DNA from: Defluviimonas salinarum
GTDB taxonomy: Bacteria > Pseudomonadota > Alphaproteobacteria > Rhodobacterales > Rhodobacteraceae
Direction of reading: 5' to 3'
DNA length: 64,000 nucleotides
Assembly: GCF_026013545.1 (NCBI RefSeq)
Contig: NZ_JAPDOG010000003.1
Coordinates: 124,001 to 188,000 of the forward strand
In this document: positions 6,463-15,615 of the stretch, one piece after another
How positions within the stretch are numbered: the first letter of the stretch is position 1
How the letters are laid out: the number at the start of each line of letters is the position of its first letter
The notes under the pieces: generated by a model
Databases searched by the model: none
The model's input: only the letters and a program-made list of their open reading frames with translations
What the model was told of the DNA's origin: nothing
Program-made: the position numbers and the translations under genes

Positions 6463-8163
6463 TCAGTTCGAGGCCTGACGCAAGAGGTCGGTGATCCGCC
6501 GCACGCTCGCCCGGCGATTGGCGCGCTCGGCCTCCTGCGTGTCGATCTTCAGGAACTCCTCGCCATAGCCCTGCACCACCATGTTCTCCGGCGGCACAGC
6601 GAAATACTCGGTCAGCGCCAGCGCCACCGATTCCGCCCGCCGGTCCGACAGCGCGAGGTTGTAGGCGGCCGAGCCCACCGCGTCGGTATGGCCCTCGATC
6701 AGGAACAGTTCGCGCGGATTGTCGGCGACATAGCTCTGGATCAGCCGCCCGAGGCGCGACAGCGCCTTGGCCTGGTCGGGCCGGATCGCCGCGGAACCGG
6801 TCTCGAAGGTGATCGCGTCGAGGTCGATCACCGGCACCAGCGCCCGTACCTCGGCGATGTCGCGCACCTGGGCGAGCGAGAAGCGGCGGTCGAGCGCGGA
6901 TTCGCGGGCGAGCGCCGCGCGCAGGTCCGCCTCGTCGGCATCGGCCGAGATCACTCGCTGCGAGGCCGGCGGCGGCAGCAGGCTGACATCGACCGGCTCG
7001 TAGGCGGCGGTATCGTCGATCAGAAGCGTCTCGTAGCCGTCCGGCGCGACATGCGAGCGGCGCAGCACCCGGTACTCGGCGTCGCGGATCGTGACGATGC
7101 TCGATCCGTCGGGACGCGTCACCGTTGTCCGGGTCGAGCCGTCGGCGAAGGTCTCGGTGCGCACCGTCGACCCCGGCTGGCGCAGAAGCGCGTTGTCGTC
7201 CTTGATGATCTGGTAGCTGCCGTCATCGCGCGTCACGACGACGCGGTCGCCCGAGTTCAGTTCGACCTTGCGGTTGTTCGACAGCATCGCGCCGACCGCG
7301 ACCGCACCGAGGCCGAGCAGGATCGCCTTCTCGGTCTTCGAGAGCCCGTCCTTCTTCTGCGCGGTCGCCGGAGCCGGCGCCGCGGCGGCGGCCGTCTCGT
7401 TGACCTTGTTGGCGAAATCCTCGTCCGAGGACCGCGCCGTCGCCTCGGTCACGACCTCCTCGCTGACTTCGGCGGTGGCTTCGGCCGCTGCAGGGGCGGA
7501 GGCCGCAGCCGCAACTGGCGCCTCGCCGGAGGCCGCATCGGGCTGAACCGGCAGTTCCGGAACCGGCGCCGCTTCAGCGGCAGCCGCCGCAGCCTCGGCT
7601 TCGAGCGCCTTCGCCAGATCGTCATCGCTGATTGTGGCGCCGGCGTCGGTCCCTGCTTCCCCGGAGGCGGCTTCGGCGGCAGGCTCCTCAGCCACGGGCT
7701 CCTCGACGACGACCTCGGCAGCGGGTTCCTCAGCCACGGGCTCCTCGACCACGACCTCGGCAGCGGGTTCCTCAGCCACGGGCTCCTCGACCACGACCTC
7801 GGCGGCAGGTTCCTCAGCCACGGGCTCCTCGACCACGACCTCGGCGGCAGGCTCTTCAGCCACGGGCTCCTCGACCACGACCTCGGCGGCAGGTTCTTCG
7901 GCCACGGGCTCCTCGACCACGACCTCGGCGGCAGGTTCTTCAGCCACGGGCTCCTCGACCACGACCTCGGCGGCAGGCTCTTCAGCCGCGGGCTCAGCGG
8001 CGGGGGCCGGGATCGGTTCGACGCCCTCCGGGCAGGGCAGCGCCGAGCCGTCGGGGCAGATCATCGCGGTCTCGGCACCGGTGTCCTGCGACATCGCGGG
8101 CGCCGGTGCAATCAGCGAGAGGCTCGCGATCAAGGCGGTGGTGGTGTTCAGTCTGCTTCGCAT
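6463..8163 (-). CDS. OmpA-domain outer-membrane protein with acidic repeats
   Basis: A 566-residue exported protein. A signal peptide covers about 1-25 (hydrophobic TALIASLSLIAPAPAMS). Residues about 58-163 are seven 14-residue repeats of the type AEEPAAEVVVEEPV, then another Ala/Glu-rich stretch. A hydrophobic segment near 276-292 (AILLGLGAVAVGAML) may be a membrane helix. A middle region with RVVVTRDDGSYQIIKDD-like beta repeats precedes an OmpA/MotB C-terminal domain (about 450-560) with the peptidoglycan-binding motif IEGHTDAVGSAAYN and RRAESVA. The family ties the outer membrane to peptidoglycan. The extended acidic repeat probably spans periplasmic space. ATG 8163 gives an intact signal peptide. 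Confidence 0.88.
   Translation of the reverse strand: MRSRLNTTTALIASLSLIAPAPAMSQDTGAETAMICPDGSALPCPEGVEPIPAPAAEPAAEEPAAEVVVEEPVAEEPAAEVVVEEPVAEEPAAEVVVEEPVAEEPAAEVVVEEPVAEEPAAEVVVEEPVAEEPAAEVVVEEPVAEEPAAEVVVEEPVAEEPAAEAASGEAGTDAGATISDDDLAKALEAEAAAAAAEAAPVPELPVQPDAASGEAPVAAAASAPAAAEATAEVSEEVVTEATARSSDEDFANKVNETAAAAAPAPATAQKKDGLSKTEKAILLGLGAVAVGAMLSNNRKVELNSGDRVVVTRDDGSYQIIKDDNALLRQPGSTVRTETFADGSTRTTVTRPDGSSIVTIRDAEYRVLRRSHVAPDGYETLLIDDTAAYEPVDVSLLPPPASQRVISADADEADLRAALARESALDRRFSLAQVRDIAEVRALVPVIDLDAITFETGSAAIRPDQAKALSRLGRLIQSYVADNPRELFLIEGHTDAVGSAAYNLALSDRRAESVALALTEYFAVPPENMVVQGYGEEFLKIDTQEAERANRRASVRRITDLLRQASN
7673..7988. repeat. 42-base tandem repeats inside the OmpA-family gene
   Basis: Seven nearly identical 42-base units plus a partial one, each encoding a 14-residue AEEPAAEVVVEEPV block. 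Units differ by few bases (for example gacgac/gaccac, ggttcct/ggctctt), so copy number could vary between strains by slippage without a frameshift. Confidence 0.85.
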
Positions 8164-8342
8164 GGGTACCTCGAATCTGCAGCGTTCTGGCCGCTGTCGC
8201 CACTCTATTAAACGAATCTCGGCCGCTCAGGTTTCCCCTCGGCATCACGCTTGCGTCATCGTGCGGCGCTCCGCCGATCCGGCGGTGTCAGGCTCCTGTC
8301 AGGCTCCGGAGTGCAAGCCGGACGGCGGGATAGAGGGGTCAC

Positions 8343-9383
8343 ATGATGCCGGTCCGCGGCGCCAGACTGCGAACGCTCGCAGCCGCCCTGCTCGGGGCGG
8401 GCGGGTTCCTGCTGGCGGGCTGGCCGCTGCCGCTTCTCCTCGGCCCGATGCTCGGTTGCCTCGCTGCGGCACTCGCCCGCGTCCCTCTCGCCGGAATGGG
8501 CGCAACCGGGACCTTCATGCGCAGCTATCTCGGCGTGGCGATCGGATCCACCGTCACGCCCGGACTGATCGCCGCCCTTCCGGCGCAGGGCCTCTCGCTC
8601 GCGCTCGTTCCGCTCTACGTCATCACCATCGGCGCTCTTGGCTATCCATACTTCCGCCGCGTCGCGGGGTTCGACCGGCCAACCGCCTTTTACGCGGCAA
8701 TGCCGGGCGGACTGCAGGACATGCTCGTCTTCGGCGAGGAGGCGGGCGGAGACGTCCGCACCATGAGCCTTGTCCATGCCACCCGCGTCCTTGTCATCGT
8801 CACCGTCGCGCCGTTCCTCCTGATGGCGGCGTGGGGTTTGGACCTCAGCCGCCCTCCGGGGCTTCACCTTGGCGATATCCCGGCGACCGAAATGCTCCTG
8901 ATGCTGATCGCCGGCCCGGCCGGCTGGAAGCTCGCCGAACGCGCCCGCCTCTTCGGTGCCTCGATCCTCGGGCCGCTGATCCTCACCGCGGGCCTCAGCC
9001 TTGCGGGCTTCATCGAGCACCGCCCGCCCGCCGAGATGATCTGGGCGGCGCAGTTCTTCATCGGCATTTCGGTCGGGGCGAAATACACCGGCATCACGGC
9101 GCGCGAGCTGCGCGTTACGGTCGGGGCCGGAATCGGCTTCGCGGTGCTGCTCGCGCTGGTCTCCACGGGCTTCGTCGCCATCGCCGCCAGCGTCTCGACG
9201 GCGCCGCTTCCCGATATCCTCCTGTCGTTCCTGCCCGGCGGCCAGGCCGAGATGGCGGTGATCGCGATCGTCGCCGGGGCCGATGTCGGCTTCGTCGTCG
9301 CCCATCACCTGACCCGGATCTTCTTCGTCATCCTCGTGGCGCCGCTCGTCGGGCGCTGCGGGCCGACGCGCCGCCCCGATTGA
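8343..9383 (+). CDS. AbrB-family membrane protein
   Basis: A 346-residue polytopic membrane protein with about ten hydrophobic segments. The two family signatures, AAMPGGLQDM in the first half and SFLPGGQAEM in the second, show the internal duplication of the bacterial AbrB family (also called putative ammonia monooxygenase-type in older annotations; there is no evidence for oxygenase activity). A transport or membrane-regulatory role is usually presumed. It is divergent from the OmpA-family gene across a 179-base region that must carry both promoters; that region has the direct repeat GTCAGGCTCC twice. A start at ATG 8346 is equally possible. Confidence 0.82.
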   Translation: MMPVRGARLRTLAAALLGAGGFLLAGWPLPLLLGPMLGCLAAALARVPLAGMGATGTFMRSYLGVAIGSTVTPGLIAALPAQGLSLALVPLYVITIGALGYPYFRRVAGFDRPTAFYAAMPGGLQDMLVFGEEAGGDVRTMSLVHATRVLVIVTVAPFLLMAAWGLDLSRPPGLHLGDIPATEMLLMLIAGPAGWKLAERARLFGASILGPLILTAGLSLAGFIEHRPPAEMIWAAQFFIGISVGAKYTGITARELRVTVGAGIGFAVLLALVSTGFVAIAASVSTAPLPDILLSFLPGGQAEMAVIAIVAGADVGFVVAHHLTRIFFVILVAPLVGRCGPTRRPD

Positions 9384-9480
9384 CGGCGGCGCGCCCGCGT
9401 GACGTTCTTGCCCCGCCCCAGAGGAGTGGCGCCGTTGTCCGTCGATCCCCGGCCCGACTCCGCAGGAACCACGCAGCCGC

Positions 9481-10233
9481 CGCGATCGGCCTGACAACCT
9501 GACGATCGCGCTGGCGCTTCAAGCCTTCGACCGCGCCGTTGCCGAAGGCGAACTCGGCCTCGGCTTCGCGCTTGTCCTCAAGATGGTGGCCTATGTCACG
9601 CCCGCCCCGGTGGCCAATGTGCTTCTCGGCGGATTGCCCCGGCGCGGGCTTCTAAGAACGCACGACCTGGTCCACGCCCTGGTCTTCGTGCTGCAACCGG
9701 CCTCGGTCGCCTTCACACCGACCTTCCACGCGACAATCCCCGACATCCTTCCCGACGAGCGTCGGTATGCCCACGCGCTGAAGCTGTCGCGGCTCACGAT
9801 GAATCTCGAGAACATCGCGAGCCCGGCGCTCGCCGACCTGGAGCCGCCTCGTCTCCTCTACCGAACGCCCGAACGGAAGGTGATGCTCACCAGCGGCTCG
9901 GCGCTCGGGCTTGCATTGCCGGTCGGCACGGCGATCCTCGCGCTCACGCCCGGATCCGAGGCGGAGTTCTGGCCGATCTGTTTGGGATGGATGACCACGA
10001 CCGGCTTAGCCAGTTCGACGATCCTGACGCCCACAGGACGGCTGTTGCGCCGCTCGGCCGGAGCCTCGAAACGTCCCGCCCTGTTCGCCGCGCAGTTCGC
10101 GCTCTAGCATGGAAGCTGGCTTGTCACCTACCCCCTTTCGGGTTGGCTCGGCGCCCGCTTGGGCATGGCGACAGCGGCTGTGCTGCTCGGTCTGCTCGCG
10201 GCCCTCTTGGTCGCGGCCACCGCCTGGCTCTGA
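9481..10233 (+). pseudogene. Decayed MFS transporter
   Basis: One reading frame holds recognisable pieces of a major facilitator transporter. There is an N-terminal fragment (IALALQAF to LKMVAYVTPAPVANVLLGGLPRR), a middle fragment (FTPTFHATIPDILPDE to LSRLTMNLENIASPALA) and C-terminal helices (ILTPTGRLLRRSAG to FALHGSWLVTYPLSGWLG region). It lacks any start codon upstream in frame (a TGA is at 9400), seems to have lost the segment between ASPALA and DLEPPRLLY (several helices), and has an in-frame TAG at 10105-10107. Codons resume after the TAG with a normal MFS C-terminus ending in TGA at 10231. A single C-to-A change of a serine TCG would explain the TAG. Function is lost unless read through. 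Confidence 0.75.
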
Positions 10234-10519
10234 CCACGGTGGCGGACCGATCCGGCGTCCGGAGACGCCTGAGGCCTTTACTCGGACGCCTGCCGCGGCT
10301 GCGCCCGACAGCGTGCGCGGCACGGTTCTCATGAGCGCAACTCACCCAGGCAGCCCGCGCCGATCGGAAACAGATCGTCCACGAACAGCCCTTAACGAAT
10401 TCGGACGAAACAGATTGGCCGGGAAAAGCCAACAAAAACAGCTTACCCTTTCTGATATCTTGCACAACGGACCCTTCCGGGCGCAAACTGTGAGCGGGAC
10501 GAGTATGGATGTAATGTGA
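10234..10519. other. Intergenic region after the MFS pseudogene
   Basis: 286 bases without a supported gene. The first half is GC-rich and may be remnant of the MFS tail. The second half (about 10370-10515) is visibly richer in A and T and probably contains the promoter for the next gene, but no clear -35/-10 pair or operator stands out. Confidence 0.5.
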
Positions 10520-11476
10520 ATGCAGGACATCGGCGCAGGCCCATCGGACTTGCGATCCCTGTCCGATGTGGAATGGTTTGCCGGGATCAGCGATTTGGGC
10601 AAGGCGGAGGGAGAGTGTCACCGTCTGGGCCATTCGCACGCTGCCCTGTTCCTCGACCGCGGCCCGACCCTGATCGTCACCTTCGAGTCATCCGACGAAA
10701 TCGCGAACCGCCATCCCGATAGCCTGCCGGTAGGCTTCGATCTGGCGAAGGAACGCAAATGGTCGCATCTGTGCCTTCTCGCCCGCAGCGACACCTGGTT
10801 CCGCGACAAGACCGTCTACGCGTATTTCGACCAGCTCGTTGACGCGGCTTTCTTCGAAGAATTCGACCAGGTCGTATTCTACGGCGCCGGCATGGCAGGC
10901 TATGCGGCGGCGGCCTATTCCGCCACCGCGCCGGGCGCGACCGTGATCCTCGCCGCGCCGCAGGCGACGCTCGACCCGCGCATCACCGGCTGGGATCCGC
11001 GCTTCACCGAGTTCCGGCGCCTGTGCTTCACCGACCGGTATGGCTACGCGCCCGAAATGACCGAAGGCGCCGGCGACGTCTATGTGATCTTCGACCCCGA
11101 ACAGAACCTCGACGCGATGCACGCGGCGCTGTTCGCACGCGCCCATGTCACCCTGCTGCCGTGCCGCAATCTCGGCCGCGACATCGGTCGCGCACTCGAG
11201 GAGATGCGGATCATCCGCGCCATCTTGTCCGCGATCGGAGCCGGAGAGTTCGACGCGACGCGGTTCCGGACCATCTATCGCGCGCGCCGCAACTACATTC
11301 CCTATTTGCAGAACCTTCTCGCCCGGCTCGACAGGGATGGGCGTCCCTACCTTGCCGCTCTCCTGTGCCGCTCGGTTGCCGAGCGTCTCAATGTTCCGGC
11401 TTTCGCCATGCGCCTCGCCCGGCTCCGCCAGGATCTCGAAGCTCAGGGCCGGAAGCTACCGAGTCGCCGACGCTGA
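10520..11476 (+). CDS. Conserved Rhodobacterales protein, function unknown
   Basis: A 318-residue soluble protein. A central segment EFDQVVFYGAGMAGYAAAAYS (about 114-134) resembles a strand-loop-helix of an alpha/beta fold with Gly-X-Gly-X-X-Gly, followed by ATVILAAPQATLDPRITGWD. Similar proteins in Rhodobacterales are sometimes labelled phosphoadenosine phosphosulfate reductase, but no PP-loop or reductase Cys motif is present here, so I do not adopt that name. The C-terminal third is rich in Arg and Leu (RRNYIPYLQNLLARLDRDGR). It converges on the next gene with only six bases between stops. An active site cannot be named with confidence. Confidence 0.7.
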   Translation: MQDIGAGPSDLRSLSDVEWFAGISDLGKAEGECHRLGHSHAALFLDRGPTLIVTFESSDEIANRHPDSLPVGFDLAKERKWSHLCLLARSDTWFRDKTVYAYFDQLVDAAFFEEFDQVVFYGAGMAGYAAAAYSATAPGATVILAAPQATLDPRITGWDPRFTEFRRLCFTDRYGYAPEMTEGAGDVYVIFDPEQNLDAMHAALFARAHVTLLPCRNLGRDIGRALEEMRIIRAILSAIGAGEFDATRFRTIYRARRNYIPYLQNLLARLDRDGRPYLAALLCRSVAERLNVPAFAMRLARLRQDLEAQGRKLPSRRR

Positions 11477-11482
11477 GCAGCT

Positions 11483-12136
11483 TCAGCGTGGCAGCCGTAT
11501 CAGCCTGGCGAGCGCCCGCCCCGAAGGCCGCTCCGCACCCGCGACACGGCGCGCGGTCGGCACGGCGATCCCGATATCTGTGAAGTAGATGAAGTCCTGC
11601 GCCACCCAGTCGACGGGGCCGATGAAGCTCGCCTTGACCGCAAGCGTGGCATAGCGGCATCCGCCGATCTCGCGGTCGCTGGCCGAGCCGAAGACATAGA
11701 CTGCGGTGTCGGTATCGATGGCGCCGCCGGGAAAGACGGTGTCAACCGTGCCGAGCCACGCCCCGCCGGGTTCCGGGTTCGGCAGGTCCTCCTCCGGCTC
11801 GGAATAGACAAGCGTGAGGCTGCGCTCGGGGTCGTTCACGCCGTTCTGCCGACGCGCGACCACCAGATCGTAAAGCCCCGCCCGGCTGAGGAAGACGAGG
11901 CCGCTCGAAGACCCATCCGAGTCCGGCTCGAAGATCGCGATGCGGCCCTCCCCGGCGTCGCGATACTCGACGCGGCCGCCATCGGCGTACTCGGCGGCTA
12001 TGCCGGTCGACAGGTCGGCCGCAACCGGGCAGTCCGCCGCCAGGGCACCCCCCGCGGCGAGCGTCACGGCGGCGAGCGCCGCGCCGGACACGCGTCGCGC
12101 CTGCTCCATGCCGGACATGTTGCTGCCGCTCATCAT
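11483..12136 (-). CDS. Exported protein of unknown function
   Basis: A protein of up to 217 residues with a cleavable signal peptide (hydrophobic AALAAVTLAAGGALA, probable cleavage before ADCP near residue 34). The mature part is a compact beta-rich domain with two Cys (in ADCP and GGCRYATL) that could form a disulfide. It has features such as VEYRDAGEGRIAIFEPD and a C-terminal stretch FIGPVDWVAQDFIYFTD. Several Met codons lie at the N-terminus (positions 1, 2, 7, 10); any of them gives the signal peptide. It is probably periplasmic. No family recognised. Confidence 0.65.
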   Translation of the reverse strand: MMSGSNMSGMEQARRVSGAALAAVTLAAGGALAADCPVAADLSTGIAAEYADGGRVEYRDAGEGRIAIFEPDSDGSSSGLVFLSRAGLYDLVVARRQNGVNDPERSLTLVYSEPEEDLPNPEPGGAWLGTVDTVFPGGAIDTDTAVYVFGSASDREIGGCRYATLAVKASFIGPVDWVAQDFIYFTDIGIAVPTARRVAGAERPSGRALARLIRLPR

Positions 12137-12194
12137 GGGAGGAGGGCATCGCAGGAAATGCTGTCAGCGACAAGCTCGGCCGCCCGCGGATCGT

Positions 12195-12500
12195 TCAGCA
12201 CCGATAGGCGGCGGCGTTGAGCTCGTAGACATCCGCTCCCGGTGTTACCGGATCGAACACGATCGCGTTCGCGCCGGCGTCGCGGGCATCGGCCATCATG
12301 CGGTTGCGCGCGTATTTCACGCCCTGCCCCGCCAGCGGCCCGTAGGCGGCCGGCGCCATCCGGATATTGGTGACGTAGGCGCATTGCGCGACCTCCGCCG
12401 CAGACGCGTCACGTACGCCCGCCACCCCGAAAAAGCCGGGATCCTGCGCGCAACCGGCAAGAAGCACCGCGGTCGCCGCGGCGACAAGAAAGTATTTCAT
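12195..12500 (-). CDS. Small lipoprotein
   Basis: A 101-residue lipoprotein: the signal sequence MKYFLVAAATAVLLAGC has a lipobox LAGC with the lipidated Cys at 17. The mature part has one further Cys pair (QCAYVTN, AYRC at the very end), a motif YARNRMMADARDAGANAIVFDP and ends in YELNAAAYRC, an arrangement reminiscent of small enterobacterial lipoproteins of the DUF4156 kind (weak resemblance, by eye). ATG 12500 is chosen for the signal sequence. It is probably anchored in the outer membrane. It runs in the same direction as the exported protein downstream, 58 bases apart. Confidence 0.7.
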   Translation of the reverse strand: MKYFLVAAATAVLLAGCAQDPGFFGVAGVRDASAAEVAQCAYVTNIRMAPAAYGPLAGQGVKYARNRMMADARDAGANAIVFDPVTPGADVYELNAAAYRC

Positions 12501-12643
12501 CAGACTGCTCGATCTCTCATGGGCGCATTGATGCGCTCTCGCGGCGGAGTCTGCGCGTTTGCGAAAGCCGACGCAAGCGCCGCCGCCTGCCGACAATCAG
12601 GATCGGCGGGTTTCTTCGCATGCCCCTCCGGCCGCTCGCCCGT

Positions 12644-13504
12644 TCAGACCGGGGTCACCGCGCGGCGGTAGAGATGCCAGGTCGCGTGGCCGAGGATCGG
12701 CATCGCCACCGCGAGCCCGAGCAGCAGCGGCAAGGATCCGAGCACCAGCGCCCCCGCCACGATCAGCCCCCAGAGCGCCATCGTCGCGGGATTGGTCCTT
12801 GCCACCCGGACCGAGGTCACGACGGCGACGGGCAGGCCGACATTGCGGTCGATCAGCAGCGGAAACGACACCGCGCTCGTGGCGAGCACGAAGACCGCGA
12901 ACAGGAAACCCGCCGGAATGCCGAGCAGGATCATCGCCCAGCCCGCGCCGGTGGACATCACGTCCCGGAAGAAGACCGTCGCCGAGGCCGGGATCTCCGG
13001 TCCCATCGTGACCAGGAAGATGCCATAGGCGACGAGGATCCACAGGAAGAAGACGAAGAAATGCGCGGCGGCAAGCACAAGGATCGCGCCGAACCGCGGC
13101 GAGGCGAGGACCGAGAAGCCGGTCGACCAACCTGCGGGCTTGCCCTGTTCGCGGCGCCGGCTCATCTCGTACAGCCCCACGGCCGCCGCGGGCCCGAGCA
13201 GCGCGAAGCCCGAGACCAGCGGAAACACCAGCGGCAGGAGGTTGCGATTGAAGGCGACCCACACCAGGCAGACGCCGATGATCGGATAGAGCAGGCACGC
13301 CATGATGACGTCGGACCTGAGCGCCATGAAGTCGGCCGCACCGAGCCTCAGCGCCGCGCGAAGGTCGCTCACGCCAATCCTTCTCACCGTCGGCGGCGCC
13401 GCGGCCGCCCCCCCGAGTTCGCGGGTAACCTCGCCCACATCGTGGCCCGCCTCGCCCAGAATGTGTGCACCCCAGGACAGCGGATTGCCGATCGTCTTGA
13501 CCAT
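12644..13504 (-). CDS. DUF2189 integral membrane protein
   Basis: A 286-residue protein with six or so hydrophobic segments. After a soluble N-terminus (IRRIGVSDLRAALRLGAADFMALRSD-type pattern, here VRRIGVSDLRAALRLGAADF) come helices around IIGVCLVWVAFN, LLPLVFPLVSGFALLGP, FGAILVLAAAHFFVFFLW, AGWAMILLGIPAGFLFAVFV and ALWGLIVAGALVLGSLPLL. The VGLYEMSRRREQG stretch between helices and the late SAVSFPLLIDR are typical of DUF2189. The family has no known biochemical role. ATG 13504 starts MVKTIGNP. A 231-base divergent region separates it from pyrC and should carry both promoters. Confidence 0.83.
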   Translation of the reverse strand: MVKTIGNPLSWGAHILGEAGHDVGEVTRELGGAAAAPPTVRRIGVSDLRAALRLGAADFMALRSDVIMACLLYPIIGVCLVWVAFNRNLLPLVFPLVSGFALLGPAAAVGLYEMSRRREQGKPAGWSTGFSVLASPRFGAILVLAAAHFFVFFLWILVAYGIFLVTMGPEIPASATVFFRDVMSTGAGWAMILLGIPAGFLFAVFVLATSAVSFPLLIDRNVGLPVAVVTSVRVARTNPATMALWGLIVAGALVLGSLPLLLGLAVAMPILGHATWHLYRRAVTPV

Positions 13505-13735
13505 GGATTCCACTCCGCTCTGCCAAACTGGCGGCGCGGCCGGCATTGGGCCCGGCGCAATCGTCGCCCGCCGGGCAAACCTGGCAGCGCCGATCCAACA
13601 TTCTACCACGATATCCGCTCGCACCCATTCGCAAATGCGTGACGCACCGCGCGCTCCCCCGGACCGCCGCAGGAAAATCGCGCGCGGCACCTGCGGACAG
13701 TGGAAACCCGCTCCCGGAGGGTGTAGGGCAGAGCC

Positions 13736-14776
13736 ATGACCGACACGCTCTCGCTCCGCCGCCCCGACGACATGCATCTGCACCTGCGCGACGGCGCGAT
13801 GCTGGAGGCCGTCCTGCCCGAAACCGCGCGCCACTTCGCCCGCGCGATTATCATGCCGAACCTCGTGCCGCCGGTCGTGACCGCGCGCGACGCGGCGGCC
13901 TACCGCGACCGCATCATGGCGGCCCTTCCCGATGGCATGACGTTCGAGCCGCTGATGACGCTCTACCTGACCGAGGCGACCGACCCCGGGGACGTCGCCG
14001 CCGCCCATGCTTCGGGGCTCATAAAGGCGGTGAAGCTCTACCCGGCCGGCGCCACCACGAATTCGCAGTCGGGCGTGCGGGACTTCGACAAGGTCCGCGG
14101 CGTGCTCGAGACGATGGCCGAGATCGGCCTGCCGCTCTGCGTCCACGGCGAGGTCACGGCTTCCGAGGTCGACATCTTCGACCGCGAGGCGGTGTTCATC
14201 GAGCGCGTTCTCGACCCGGTCCGCCGCGGAACGCCGGGCCTGCGTGTGGTGATGGAACACATCACCACCGAGGAAGGCGTCGCCTACGCCCGTGCCGGCG
14301 GCGACGACCTCGGCGCGACGATCACCACTCACCACCTCGTGATCAACCGCAATCACATCCTCGCGGGCGGGATCAAGCCGCACTACTACTGCCTGCCGGT
14401 CGCCAAGCGCGAAAAACACCGGCTGGCGCTCCGCGAGGCCGCGACGAGCGGAGAGCCGCGCTTCTTCCTCGGCACTGACAGCGCCCCCCATGCCGATCAC
14501 CTCAAGGAACATGCCTGCGGCTGCGCCGGCTGCTTCACCGCGACCAACACGCTCTCGATCCTCGCCCATGTCTTCGAGGAAGAAAACGCGCTGGACCGGC
14601 TCGAGGCCTTCACGTCGCTGAACGGCGCCGCCTTCTACCGGCTCGCGCCGAACGACGCGCGGATCCGTCTCACCAAGGGGCCGGCGATCGACTACCCGGC
14701 CAAGATCGAGACCGGCGCGGGCCCCGTCACGGTGTTCGACCCGGGCTTTCCGCTGAACTGGAAAGTCGAGGATTGA
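13736..14776 (+). CDS. pyrC: Dihydroorotase, class II
   Basis: Cytosolic zinc enzyme that closes carbamoyl aspartate to dihydroorotate in pyrimidine synthesis. The 346-residue length and the motifs match the homodimeric E. coli-type enzyme: HLHLR with His 14 and His 16, the Lys to be carboxylated in [14 protein letters not shown] (Lys 100), a metal His in CVHGE, another in VMEHITT, and the catalytic Asp in GTDSAPH. pyrE follows 104 bases later in the same direction, past a large inverted repeat, so the two may be separate transcripts of one pathway. Confidence 0.95.
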   Translation: MTDTLSLRRPDDMHLHLRDGAMLEAVLPETARHFARAIIMPNLVPPVVTARDAAAYRDRIMAALPDGMTFEPLMTLYLTEATDPGDVAAAHASGLIKAVKLYPAGATTNSQSGVRDFDKVRGVLETMAEIGLPLCVHGEVTASEVDIFDREAVFIERVLDPVRRGTPGLRVVMEHITTEEGVAYARAGGDDLGATITTHHLVINRNHILAGGIKPHYYCLPVAKREKHRLALREAATSGEPRFFLGTDSAPHADHLKEHACGCAGCFTATNTLSILAHVFEEENALDRLEAFTSLNGAAFYRLAPNDARIRLTKGPAIDYPAKIETGAGPVTVFDPGFPLNWKVED

Positions 14777-14782
14777 CCATTC

Positions 14783-14860
14783 ATCTTGCCCCAAATATCC
14801 CCACCGGAGGCTCCCGGCCCCGCCACCTGATGCCTCCGGCGGGGATATTTGGGGCAAGAC
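14783..14860 (+). repeat. Large inverted repeat with two ATCTTGCC boxes, copy B
   Basis: The left arm 14785-14811 (CTTGCCCCAAATATCCCC then ACCGGAGGC) and right arm 14832-14858 (GCCTCCGG then C, then GGGGATATTTGGGGCAAG) pair over 27 bases with one mismatch and a 20-base loop. It begins six bases after the pyrC stop. Such a strong hairpin would halt exonucleases or help termination and would separate pyrC from pyrE. It shares its box with the copies at 6316, 28488 and 36601. Confidence 0.9.
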
Positions 14861-14880
14861 GAAGCTGAAGAGGTAAGCCC

Positions 14881-15561
14881 ATGATCCCCACGTCCTTCCC
14901 CCCGAAAGAAGAGATCGCGCGCCTTACCGCGCGGATGCTTCTGGAGATCAAGGCGGTGCATTTCAACGCGGTCGAGCCTTTCACGCTCGCCTCGGGACTG
15001 CCCTCTCCCACCTATATCGACTGCCGCAAGCTCATCTCCTATCCCCGCATCCGCGCGACGCTGATGGATTTCCTCGCCGTCACGGTGATGCGCGAGGCGG
15101 GCTTCGAGGCCTTCGACAACATCGCCGGCGGCGAGACCGCGGGCATCCCCTTCGCCGCGATGGTCGCCGAGCGCCTTGCGCTGCCGATGACCTATGTCCG
15201 CAAGAAGCCGAAGGGCTACGGCCGGAACGCGCGGATCGAGGGCGCGATGGCGGAAGGCGAGCGTGTACTTCTCGTCGAGGATCTGACGACCGATGGCGGC
15301 TCGAAGCTCTCCTTCGTCGACGCGATCCGCGAAACGGGCGCCACCTGCGCCCACACCGCGGTGATTTTCTATTACGGAATCTTCCCCGAGACGATCGAGA
15401 CCCTCGGCCGGCACGGCGTCAGCCTCCATCACCTCTGCACCTGGTGGGACGTCCTCGCCGAGGCGCGCGAATCGGGCGCCTTCGATTCCGCGACACTGTC
15501 GGAAGTCGAGGCCTTCCTTACCCAGCCACGGGCCTGGCAAGACGCCCGCGCCAAAATCTGA
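14881..15561 (+). CDS. pyrE: Orotate phosphoribosyltransferase
   Basis: Joins orotate and PRPP to give OMP, the step after dihydroorotate dehydrogenase in pyrimidine synthesis. The 226-residue protein carries the PRPP-binding motif [14 protein letters not shown] (about 130-143), the conserved [12 protein letters not shown] loop and the PKGYG flexible catalytic loop with its Lys residues (RKKPKGYG). A GAGG Shine-Dalgarno lies seven bases before ATG 14881, directly after the inverted repeat. Length is normal for the family. Confidence 0.95.
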   Translation: MIPTSFPPKEEIARLTARMLLEIKAVHFNAVEPFTLASGLPSPTYIDCRKLISYPRIRATLMDFLAVTVMREAGFEAFDNIAGGETAGIPFAAMVAERLALPMTYVRKKPKGYGRNARIEGAMAEGERVLLVEDLTTDGGSKLSFVDAIRETGATCAHTAVIFYYGIFPETIETLGRHGVSLHHLCTWWDVLAEARESGAFDSATLSEVEAFLTQPRAWQDARAKI

Positions 15562-15615
15562 CGCTACGTCAAGTATCGCCGAAAGTCGCAATCGCCGGTT
15601 GAGGCGATCAAGATA

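Noticed and set aside
7673-7988. Possible CRISPR array because of regularly spaced repeats
   Set aside because: The units are contiguous 42-base coding repeats without spacers and keep an open frame.
5698-8211. Long open frame on the plus strand (837 codons) with repeated HGLLDHDL-like units
   Set aside because: It is antisense to the OmpA-family gene and the xdhC-like gene. The repeat is the shadow of the 42-base coding repeats. High GC makes long antisense frames common.
12644-14857. Minus-strand open frame continuing across pyrC
   Set aside because: Only its last 286 codons are the DUF2189 protein; the part opposite pyrC is a shadow.
15602-15614. FNR-like site TTGAGGCGATCAA upstream of dnaB
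   Set aside because: The spacing is 13 bases, one short of the 14-base TTGAT-N4-ATCAA consensus, and the inner T/A are missing on one side.
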